Below are positions 1 to 7,834 of a stretch of 64,000 nt of DNA, in pieces. Below the pieces are notes generated by a model. That model was not told where the DNA came from, made no database searches, and saw only the letters and a list, made by a program, of their open reading frames with translations. How positions within the stretch are numbered: position 1 is the first letter of the stretch; each line of letters begins with the position of its first letter. The translations under genes and the position numbers were made by a program. The stretch comes from Siphonodentalium dalli (lineage: Eukaryota > Mollusca > Scaphopoda > Gadilida > Siphonodentaliidae): the NCBI GenBank assembly GCA_032622095.1, contig CP136062.1, positions 142,494,351 to 142,558,350 of the forward strand. Reading direction: 5' to 3'.

Positions 1-57
1 TTTTTGCCGCTCTGGGCGGTTAGTTTTTCCACGTTTAGGTTGGTTTGGTTGAGTCAT
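1..57 (-). CDS. PLE ORF1, first 19 codons of a further unit (partial)
   Basis: An ATG at 57-55 (minus) starts the same ORF1 that begins at 4669 and 9282; only the first 19 codons lie in the window. It shows that the array continues to the left. Confidence 0.8.
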   Translation of the reverse strand, partial: MTQPNQPKRGKTNRPERQK

Positions 58-175
58 TTTGATCCAGGACTTGAATTTTGGCTGTGAATAAAGGTAATGA
101 TTAGTAACATATAATACACAAAGAACGGAACGCGAAGATATAAAATAAAAAAGTACTTAGGAGCGCACTGTCAAG

Positions 176-217
176 TTGCCTCAACGTTTCGGTAGAATTA
201 CCTTCTTCAGGAAGCAA
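176..217 (-). ncRNA. Hammerhead-ribozyme-like motif, unit 1
   Basis: Read on the minus strand from 217: TTGCTTC, then CTGAAGA, an extra A, a stem-loop GGTA-ATTC-TACC, then GAA-ACGTT, then GAGGCAA. TTGCTTC pairs with GAGGCAA (7 bp, one G-U) as stem I. CTGAAGA and GAA match the hammerhead core CUGANGA...GAA. ACGT can form the two-pair stem III seen in short-stem dimeric hammerheads. The predicted cut would follow GTT, between 183 and 182. Hammerheads are established in PLE pseudo-LTRs. One extra A between core and stem II departs from consensus, so activity is uncertain. Confidence 0.5.
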
Positions 218-607
218 GCTAGGTTCGAATGTTGAGGTTTTTCCATGGATCTTATATACCCGTGTGAGATAAGCTCCCATTGTGCTCCAGGGTTTCGAGA
301 GACGTGTCAACAGCTATGTTCCTGTTTAAAACAAACAGTGAAACAATGCATACAAAATGTTTGGCGCCGTCACGACGCCCGTGTTTATTTAAGATCGCGC
401 GTTCTTAATGGGTTGTGTAATGGCTTCCGGAAGCCCCTAATCCAAATCCTAGTGACAGTACGCAATTAGACAGTAATACATATGTGTTAAGTAAATAGAA
501 ATAAAAGATATCCCTGGCACAGGCGATATATATATTTTGAAAGTGTGGAGAGCGCGGGCACAGGTCGGAATCCGATTTCTTATGTAATTATTTCTATGGA
601 ACTAGCT

Positions 608-783
608 AAATTTTGTTAGGTTGTGTCGGAAATTGACATAAATTTTGTTAGGTTGTGTCAGAAATTGACATAAATTTTGTTAGGTTGTGTCGGAAATTGA
701 CATTGAATAATTTGTTGAGCATTGTTGCCATTCAAAGATGGAACTAGCTAAATTTGTTTGGGTTGTGTCGGAAATTGACATAA
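608..783. repeat. 32-bp direct repeats in PLE non-coding region
   Basis: A block built on TTGTTAGGTTGTGTCGGAAA repeats at 608, 640 and 672, with a degenerate copy near 749. It recurs at 5220-5395 and 9833-9935 because the whole unit is tandem. Confidence 0.85.
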
Positions 784-855
784 AATATTGTGTTGAGCAC
801 AAACTAAGGATAATGGTGTTGACATAAGCTAAAAGCTAATTGAACTGCGTGTTAA

Positions 856-3222
856 TCAAGGTCTGAGTCTAGATCGAACGAGCATATCTCTCAAACTGGG
901 ATTTTTCTTGTAGGCAATAATAACCCGTTTGTCGAGAGGCTCGGTCAATTTAGTGTTTAATAATGCAAAGTTTTTTCTGAAAATGTTTGCGATTTCAACA
1001 TTTCTACGATTGTAGATCAGAGGAAAGCACAAGAAATTTCGAGAAACACCTTTGTAGTCAATGTTAAGTCCGAACGGAAGATATGTTTTAAGTACGCCCA
1101 TCCAATGATTTTCGCGTTCTAGGCGTATTGAATCGGTTTGGTCTTCGTCGGCTAGAATTGGTGTCTGTTCTATTGGCTGAAAGCTGAAATGGGATTTAAT
1201 GTCATGATTAGATGAGTTGAAATGATCGGAAATTTGCATGTCGAGTTTTTTGCGAACACTGGAAAGATGATTAGACATTCTAACTTTGAGAGAGGTTTTT
1301 GTTTGTCCAACATATTGTATACGGCATCTTTTGCATGTGATTAAGTAAATTACATTTTTAGAATCACAATTAAGTTCGCTATGCATTTGATACGATATGC
1401 GTGTTTGTTCGCTGGTGAAAGTGTTACTAGTATTGATATATCCTATTGTATTGATGTAACATCGTTTTTTGTGACAAAATGAGGCTGAACCATTACCCAA
1501 CACCGGCCGGTTGTGCCGTATCCTTGTTGGTTCAGTCGATGTTGGGTCATGGCGTGACGAGTTCAATTCTCTGAGAGTTTCGGACTTTACTTGGCGCAGT
1601 AATCTACTAGAGTAGCCGCGCGGTCGTAAAGCCTGGAAAAGCACTGAACAAGCTTGATTTAGGTCGCTTCTGTTCGTGCAGTTCCGGTGATATCGAATGA
1701 TTTGAGATTTAATCAATCCATTGAAAAGTTTTGGCGGATGGAAAGATTTACGATGAAGTAGCTGGTGAGAATCCGTTGGTTTCGTAAAAAGTTTTGTATC
1801 TAAAATGTTGCATGATGTAAATTGTGGGCCCTTAAATATTGTTAAATCAAGGAAATCAATGCTGGTTTGCGATATTGATTCTTTGAGTGTGATTGATTCG
1901 TCATGACTGTTCAAGATGTCCAAGAACACCCTAAACTCATCCAGACCATGAGTCCAAATGATAAATATGTCGTCCAAGAATCTATAATAGGCTAATGGTT
2001 GTTTATCAGATTTGGCCAGGGCGCCTTTCTCCCACTCTGCAACAAAAATTGAGGCAAAATTAGGACTAAACTTCTTGCCCATACTGCAGCCGGAGACCTG
2101 TAAATAATATCGTCCATTAAATTCAAAGTCATTCCCTTTAAGAGAAAGTTCTAATAATTGAAGTAGTTCATCTCCAGGTCTATGAGGATCATGGTGGAAA
2201 TCAAATGCATTCTTAATTGACTTTAATCCGTCATCGATTCCAATATTTGTATACATAGATTCCACGTCGAGACTAATTAGGTAAGCAGAAGATGGAACTT
2301 CAATTTTCGACAATTTAATGAGGAAGTCCTCCGTGTCTTTTAGATAGCTCGGATGGCGGGTAGCAATTGGTTTCAAATAGAAATCAATAAACTCCGAAAT
2401 GTGGTACGACTCCGAAGCCACGTCGCTGATGATGGGGCGACCGGGTGGTGTGTATGGATTAGTCCAACAGCTCAAAGGTTTGTGTATTTTAGGTAGCAAA
2501 TAAAATGTCCTATTATTGGATTCAGGTTTTGCAATTAGATACTGAACATGTTTTTTCTTTAAAACGTCCTGGTCCAGCAAGCTTTTGAGAATGAGATTGA
2601 ATTTTAAAACATTGGATTTCCAAATTGGCTCATCCAATGGTTTGTAATATTTAGTGTTGCTTAATTGGCGCGTCGCTTCTAGAATGTAATTTTCTTTAGA
2701 CATGATGACGAGCGAGCTGCCTTTGTCACAAGGTTTGATTACAATGTTTTTATTGCTGCGAAGAGTTTTTAGTGCAGTTCTTTCAACTTTAGTGAGGTTA
2801 TCCTCGTTGTGAAATTTTGGTAAATTTGTGATGTCGGTTTTGACTAAGCCAGCGACCTCGGGAATGGAGTGGTCAATCTGGCGATCAGAGGGGGTCCATA
2901 TCGAAGGTTCTTTAAATTGATCTTTTAAACCTGTCGAATTGCGAAAGAAATCAGCCATAGCTGTTACTTCCCTAAATTGCATGCTTGCTGGACCGCCGTT
3001 CATTTCCATGGCATACATAGAGTCTGGTAAAACCAATGTTCCATCCTCCGTCTCAACAACATGTGGTGTTTCTTTGAGATCGGGTGGGGTAGGAACAAAG
3101 GTTAGACCATACCTAAGTATTGATTTCTCACCAGCGCTCAGGGAAAGGTCGGGTACAAGATTGACTATCTCGGTGCCGAGACCGACTCTTTCCGCATGGC
3201 TGATGCCCTTCTGAGGAATTAG
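856..3222 (-). CDS. PLE ORF2: reverse transcriptase with C-terminal GIY-YIG nuclease, unit 1
   Basis: This would copy the element RNA and nick the target. The protein has a PLE-type RT: an LPKIHKP block, SLDVESMYTNI, SGCSMGKKFSP and the active-site block YYRFLDDIF. Downstream come a C-x4-C motif (FCHKKRC) and a GIY-YIG domain (VIYLITC...YVGQT, with R and N/H further on). RT before GIY-YIG is the canonical order, not the permuted Naiad/Chlamys order. The frame is open from 3222 with no ATG until 3018. The stretch before that ATG encodes a GLTFVPTP-type motif that is conserved at PLE N-termini, so the first ATG is probably not the true entry. I therefore give the -1 frame entry point as the start. 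The stop is TGA at 858-856. Confidence 0.85.
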   Translation of the reverse strand, partial: LIPQKGISHAERVGLGTEIVNLVPDLSLSAGEKSILRYGLTFVPTPPDLKETPHVVETEDGTLVLPDSMYAMEMNGGPASMQFREVTAMADFFRNSTGLKDQFKEPSIWTPSDRQIDHSIPEVAGLVKTDITNLPKFHNEDNLTKVERTALKTLRSNKNIVIKPCDKGSSLVIMSKENYILEATRQLSNTKYYKPLDEPIWKSNVLKFNLILKSLLDQDVLKKKHVQYLIAKPESNNRTFYLLPKIHKPLSCWTNPYTPPGRPIISDVASESYHISEFIDFYLKPIATRHPSYLKDTEDFLIKLSKIEVPSSAYLISLDVESMYTNIGIDDGLKSIKNAFDFHHDPHRPGDELLQLLELSLKGNDFEFNGRYYLQVSGCSMGKKFSPNFASIFVAEWEKGALAKSDKQPLAYYRFLDDIFIIWTHGLDEFRVFLDILNSHDESITLKESISQTSIDFLDLTIFKGPQFTSCNILDTKLFTKPTDSHQLLHRKSFHPPKLFNGLIKSQIIRYHRNCTNRSDLNQACSVLFQALRPRGYSSRLLRQVKSETLRELNSSRHDPTSTEPTRIRHNRPVLGNGSASFCHKKRCYINTIGYINTSNTFTSEQTRISYQMHSELNCDSKNVIYLITCKRCRIQYVGQTKTSLKVRMSNHLSSVRKKLDMQISDHFNSSNHDIKSHFSFQPIEQTPILADEDQTDSIRLERENHWMGVLKTYLPFGLNIDYKGVSRNFLCFPLIYNRRNVEIANIFRKNFALLNTKLTEPLDKRVIIAYKKNPSLRDMLVRSRLRP

Positions 3223-3228
3223 TTTAAA
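3222..3228 (-). promoter_or_regulatory. Candidate -1 ribosomal frameshift site T_TTA_AAC, unit 1
   Basis: On the minus strand the heptamer TTTAAAC lies immediately before the stop TAA of the original ORF1 frame. A -1 slip makes the next codon CTA at 3222-3220, which is in phase with ORF2 (186 bases, 62 sense codons before 3036, no stop, no ATG). In this unit a one-base change upstream puts the ORF1 frame off the site; unit 2 keeps it. A small hairpin (3168-3181) lies about 40 bases downstream, which is farther than usual. Confidence 0.6.
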
Positions 3229-4669
3229 TGACCTTTAAAGATGTTGGTCCAGCCTTGGTAGATTTTCGCCGCCGTCTGTGATGTCCAGTGGATGTTGTCA
3301 TTCTCCACGTGAAAGTCGCGGGGGGGTATTGCCTTATGACCTTGAGGTTCTGTGTCTGACGAGCTTGGCTGTTAATGGCACGCAGAACATCCTGGTCCCT
3401 AGAATCTAAACTGAATGAGATATTTATTTCCTGAAAATGAAGTGTCGCATTAGGAAAAACTTTTCGGAAATTACTAACCATGTTAGTTACCCTGCTTTTA
3501 GCTGTGGTGCCTGCTGTTTTGCCTTTGTCGTTGTCTGTCTTCCAGTCCTCTCGGTTGTTGATGCCATTGTTGATGATGACGTGTCGAGGTGTCTTTTCTG
3601 GCTTCGATTTCAGTTTGTGGGCCATGTTGCAGAAATGACCTAAATTGCCACCTGGGTAAGAAGCAATACAAACATTTTTGGGAGGATCGACATCGATCCG
3701 GGACACATTAGAAGAGCCTAAAATAACAACAGGGTTTTTTATCTGTTTAGGGAAGGACCAATCCTTCTTAGGGCCAGGTTGACGAAATTTATAAAATTTG
3801 GATACCGTAGGTGATGTTGATAATACCTCGGCATACGATGGTGATGATGTTGAAATCGCTGGCGATGTCATCGAAGCAATGGAACCAACAGGCGAAGGAG
3901 GGCTGGAAGAGATGTGCTTTGGTGGTGTTGTTTTCTTGGCTGGTGAATTTTGAAGTGATGTATTTGGTGGAGTGGATATGCGTGACGTCCGTGGTTTTGG
4001 TGCAGGTCTCTGTGGCTGTGGTGTGGCTTTGACGCGTTTTGGTGTGGATCTCACAGACGACGACGTTGTCTGATCCCTGGCTGGACTATCCTGAAATTGA
4101 AGCTGGCGAGCGATTAGTGGGGGAGGGGAGGGTGACCGACCACGTTTGTTTGTATGAGTTTGGACGCCAACTCGTGTACCTATCGAGGACTGAAGATTAC
4201 CACAGATGCTCAAGAACTTTGATTTTGTCTCATTAGTTAATTTGGTGCCAAAATTCTTCAGTCCCCATTTTAATGCCGTGTCACGTGCTCGGTCGAAGTC
4301 AAGGGTTTTAGAAGAAAGAGCCGAAAGAACCTTGACTTCAATTTCTGATTCGGTTTTCCGATAATAATTTACCAAAGTTTTCATGGAGTTTAAACCCCAC
4401 TGAAAAGCGTCCGCTTTAAGCGAATTGAAGACATCGTCACAGGGGAGCACTGGTCGGAATGTCTTCTTTCGCCCTGACTCAACGATGGCCGAAAAGCCTT
4501 TCGGAAGGACCTTCTTCTCCAAACGGTCCTGTAAAAAATTAATATGGTGCCAAAGTTGTAGAATTTTGTATAGCAACTTTACTAGATTTGAATGGTCTAA
4601 ATAAGCCTGGTCTTTTTGCCGCTCTGGGCGGTTAGTTTTTCCACGTTTAGGTTGGTTTGGTTGAGTCAT
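3224..4669 (-). CDS. PLE ORF1: SGNH-hydrolase-like protein with altered C-terminus, unit 1
   Basis: 481 codons from ATG 4669-4667. Compared with unit 2, one base is missing near 3328, so the last ~40 residues are read in another frame and the DxxH block is lost. Residue 368 is also Asn instead of Ile, next to the G-I-N-N block. The N-terminal ~165 residues are helix-rich and basic, and residues ~175-305 are a Ser/Pro/Thr-rich linker. This copy therefore probably lacks esterase function, and ribosomes would not reach the heptamer in the phase needed for ORF2. Confidence 0.8.
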   Translation of the reverse strand: MTQPNQPKRGKTNRPERQKDQAYLDHSNLVKLLYKILQLWHHINFLQDRLEKKVLPKGFSAIVESGRKKTFRPVLPCDDVFNSLKADAFQWGLNSMKTLVNYYRKTESEIEVKVLSALSSKTLDFDRARDTALKWGLKNFGTKLTNETKSKFLSICGNLQSSIGTRVGVQTHTNKRGRSPSPPPLIARQLQFQDSPARDQTTSSSVRSTPKRVKATPQPQRPAPKPRTSRISTPPNTSLQNSPAKKTTPPKHISSSPPSPVGSIASMTSPAISTSSPSYAEVLSTSPTVSKFYKFRQPGPKKDWSFPKQIKNPVVILGSSNVSRIDVDPPKNVCIASYPGGNLGHFCNMAHKLKSKPEKTPRHVIINNGINNREDWKTDNDKGKTAGTTAKSRVTNMVSNFRKVFPNATLHFQEINISFSLDSRDQDVLRAINSQARQTQNLKVIRQYPPATFTWRMTTSTGHHRRRRKSTKAGPTSLKVI

Positions 4670-5467
4670 TTTGATCCAGGACTTGAATTTTGGCTGTGAA
4701 TAAAGGTAATGATTAGTAACATATAATACACAAAGAACGGAACGCGAAGATATAAAATAAAAAAGTACTTAGGAGCGCACTGTCAAGTTGCCTCAACGTT
4801 TCGGTAGAATTACCTTCTTCAGGAAGCAAGCTAGGTTCGAATGTTGAGGTTTTTCCATGGATCTTATATACCCGTGTGAGATAAGCTCCCATTGTGCTCC
4901 AGGGTTTCGAGAGACGTGTCAACAGCTATGTTCCTGTTTAAAACAAACAGTGAAACAATGCATACAAAATGTTTGGCGCCGTCACGACGCCCGTGTTTAT
5001 TTAAGATCGCGCGTTCTTAATGGGTTGTGTAATGGCTTCCGGAAGCCCCTAATCCAAATCCTAGTGACAGTACGCAATTAGACAGTAATACATATGTGTT
5101 AAGTAAATAGAAATAAAAGATATCCCTGGCACAGGCGATATATATATTTTGAAAGTGTGGAGAGCGCGGGCACAGGTCGGAATCCGATTTCTTATGTAAT
5201 TATTTCTATGGAACTAGCTAAATTTTGTTAGGTTGTGTCGGAAATTGACATAAATTTTGTTAGGTTGTGTCAGAAATTGACATAAATTTTGTTAGGTTGT
5301 GTCGGAAATTGACATTGAATAATTTGTTGAGCATTGTTGCCATTCAAAGATGGAACTAGCTAAATTTGTTTGGGTTGTGTCGGAAATTGACATAAAATAT
5401 TGTGTTGAGCACAAACTAAGGATAATGGTGTTGACATAAGCTAAAAGCTAATTGAACTGCGTGTTAA
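4670..5467 (-). other. PLE inter-ORF non-coding region, unit 2
   Basis: Copy of 58-855, with the 32-bp repeats at 5220-5395 and the hammerhead-like fold at 4788-4829. Confidence 0.7.
4788..4829 (-). ncRNA. Hammerhead-ribozyme-like motif, unit 2
   Basis: Identical to the fold at 176-217. The predicted cut between 4795 and 4794 (minus) lies 125 bases ahead of the ORF1 ATG at 4669, so cleavage of a tandem transcript would release a unit-length RNA carrying ORF1 and ORF2. Confidence 0.5.
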
Positions 5468-7834
5468 TCAAGGTCTGAGTCTAGATCGAACGAGCATATC
5501 TCTCAAACTGGGATTTTTCTTGTAGGCAATAATAACCCGTTTGTCGAGAGGCTCGGTCAATTTAGTGTTTAATAATGCAAAGTTTTTTCTGAAAATGTTT
5601 GCGATTTCAACATTTCTACGATTGTAGATCAGAGGAAAGCACAAGAAATTTCGAGAAACACCTTTGTAGTCAATGTTAAGTCCGAACGGAAGATATGTTT
5701 TAAGTACGCCCATCCAATGATTTTCGCGTTCTAGGCGTATTGAATCGGTTTGGTCTTCGTCGGCTAGAATTGGTGTCTGTTCTATTGGCTGAAAGCTGAA
5801 ATGGGATTTAATGTCATGATTAGATGAGTTGAAATGATCGGAAATTTGCATGTCGAGTTTTTTGCGAACACTGGAAAGATGATTAGACATTCTAACTTTG
5901 AGAGAGGTTTTTGTTTGTCCAACATATTGTATACGGCATCTTTTGCATGTGATTAAGTAAATTACATTTTTAGAATCACAATTAAGTTCGCTATGCATTT
6001 GATACGATATGCGTGTTTGTTCGCTGGTGAAAGTGTTACTAGTATTGATATATCCTATTGTATTGATGTAACATCGTTTTTTGTGACAAAATGAGGCTGA
6101 ACCATTACCCAACACCGGCCGGTTGTGCCGTATCCTTGTTGGTTCAGTCGATGTTGGGTCATGGCGTGACGAGTTCAATTCTCTGAGAGTTTCGGACTTT
6201 ACTTGGCGCAGTAATCTACTAGAGTAGCCGCGCGGTCGTAAAGCCTGGAAAAGCACTGAACAAGCTTGATTTAGGTCGCTTCTGTTCGTGCAGTTCCGGT
6301 GATATCGAATGATTTGAGATTTAATCAATCCATTGAAAAGTTTTGGCGGATGGAAAGATTTACGATGAAGTAGCTGGTGAGAATCCGTTGGTTTCGTAAA
6401 AAGTTTTGTATCTAAAATGTTGCATGATGTAAATTGTGGGCCCTTAAATATTGTTAAATCAAGGAAATCAATGCTGGTTTGCGATATTGATTCTTTGAGT
6501 TTGATTGATTCGTCATGACTGTTCAAGATGTCCAAGAACACCCTAAACTCATCCAGACCATGAGTCCAAATGATAAATATGTCGTCCAAGAATCTATAAT
6601 AGGCTAATGGTTGTTTATCAGATTTGGCCAGGGCGCCTTTCTCCCACTCTGCAACAAAAATTGAGGCAAAATTAGGACTAAACTTCTTGCCCATACTGCA
6701 GCCGGAGACCTGTAAATAATATCGTCCATTAAATTCAAAGTCATTCCCTTTAAGAGAAAGTTCTAATAATTGAAGTAGTTCATCTCCAGGTCTATGAGGA
6801 TCATGGTGGAAATCAAATGCATTCTTAATTGACTTTAATCCGGCATCGATTCCAATATTTGTATACATAGATTCCACGTCGAGACTAATTAGGTAAGCAG
6901 AAGATGGAACTTCAATTTTCGACAATTTAATGAGGAAGTCCTCCGTGTCTTTTAGATAGCTCGGATGGCGGGTAGCAATTGGTTTCAAATAGAAATCAAT
7001 AAACTCCGAAATGTGGTACGACTCCGAAGCCACGTCGCTGATGATGGGGCGACCGGGTGGTGTGTATGGATTAGTCCAACAGCTCAAAGGTTTGTGTATT
7101 TTAGGTAGCAAATAAAATGTCCTATTATTGGATTCAGGTTTTGCAATTAGATACTGAACATGTTTTTTCTTTAAAACGTCCTGGTCCAGCAAGCTTTTGA
7201 GAATGAGATTGAATTTTAAAACATTGGATTTCCAAATTGGCTCATCCAATGGTTTGTAATATTTAGTGTTGCTTAATTGGCGCGTCGCTTCTAGAATGTA
7301 ATTTTCTTTAGACATGATGACGAGCGAGCTGCCTTTGTCACAAGGTTTGATTACAATGTTTTTATTGCTGCGAAGAGTTTTTAGTGCAGTTCTTTCAACT
7401 TTAGTGAGGTTATCCTCGTTGTGAAATTTTGGTAAATTTGTGATGTCGGTTTTGACTAAGCCAGCGACCTCGGGAATGGAGTGGTCAATCTGGCGATCAG
7501 AGGGGGTCCATATCGAAGGTTCTTTAAATTGATCTTTTAAACCTGTCGAATTGCGAAAGAAATCAGCCATAGCTGTTACTTCCCTAAATTGCATGCTTGC
7601 TGGACCGCCGTTCATTTCCATGGCATACATAGAGTCTGGTAAAACCAATGTTCCATCCTCCGTCTCAACAACATGTGGTGTTTCTTTGAGATCGGGTGGG
7701 GTAGGAACAAAGGTTAGACCATACCTAAGTATTGATTTCTCACCAGCGCTCAGGGAAAGGTCGGGTACAAGATTGACTATCTCGGTGCCGAGACCGACTC
7801 TTTCCGCATGGCTGATGCCCTTCTGAGGAATTAG
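5468..7834 (-). CDS. PLE ORF2: reverse transcriptase with C-terminal GIY-YIG nuclease, unit 2
   Basis: Same architecture as the ORF2 of unit 1: PLE RT with YYRFLDDIF, then C-x4-C, then GIY-YIG with YVGQT. I see two residue differences, Ala for the second Asp in GIDDGL and Lys for Thr in ESITLKE. The frame is open from 7834, directly at the frameshift heptamer, and the first ATG is at 7630. Since ORF1 here is intact up to the heptamer, unit 2 is the better candidate for an active copy. Confidence 0.85.
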   Translation of the reverse strand, partial: LIPQKGISHAERVGLGTEIVNLVPDLSLSAGEKSILRYGLTFVPTPPDLKETPHVVETEDGTLVLPDSMYAMEMNGGPASMQFREVTAMADFFRNSTGLKDQFKEPSIWTPSDRQIDHSIPEVAGLVKTDITNLPKFHNEDNLTKVERTALKTLRSNKNIVIKPCDKGSSLVIMSKENYILEATRQLSNTKYYKPLDEPIWKSNVLKFNLILKSLLDQDVLKKKHVQYLIAKPESNNRTFYLLPKIHKPLSCWTNPYTPPGRPIISDVASESYHISEFIDFYLKPIATRHPSYLKDTEDFLIKLSKIEVPSSAYLISLDVESMYTNIGIDAGLKSIKNAFDFHHDPHRPGDELLQLLELSLKGNDFEFNGRYYLQVSGCSMGKKFSPNFASIFVAEWEKGALAKSDKQPLAYYRFLDDIFIIWTHGLDEFRVFLDILNSHDESIKLKESISQTSIDFLDLTIFKGPQFTSCNILDTKLFTKPTDSHQLLHRKSFHPPKLFNGLIKSQIIRYHRNCTNRSDLNQACSVLFQALRPRGYSSRLLRQVKSETLRELNSSRHDPTSTEPTRIRHNRPVLGNGSASFCHKKRCYINTIGYINTSNTFTSEQTRISYQMHSELNCDSKNVIYLITCKRCRIQYVGQTKTSLKVRMSNHLSSVRKKLDMQISDHFNSSNHDIKSHFSFQPIEQTPILADEDQTDSIRLERENHWMGVLKTYLPFGLNIDYKGVSRNFLCFPLIYNRRNVEIANIFRKNFALLNTKLTEPLDKRVIIAYKKNPSLRDMLVRSRLRP

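Larger units (their letters stand above)
58..855 (-). other. PLE inter-ORF non-coding region (pseudo-LTR part), unit 1
   Basis: This lies between the ORF2 stop of one unit and the ORF1 start of the next. It holds about three 32-bp direct repeats plus a degenerate fourth (608-783) and the hammerhead-like fold at 176-217. The same region recurs at 4670-5467 and, truncated, at 9283-9968. Short open frames here are not supported as genes. Confidence 0.7.

Noticed and set aside
101-469. Small frames (69 and 74 codons) repeated in each PLE unit
   Set aside because: They fall in the non-coding region over the hammerhead-like fold and recur only because the unit is tandem.
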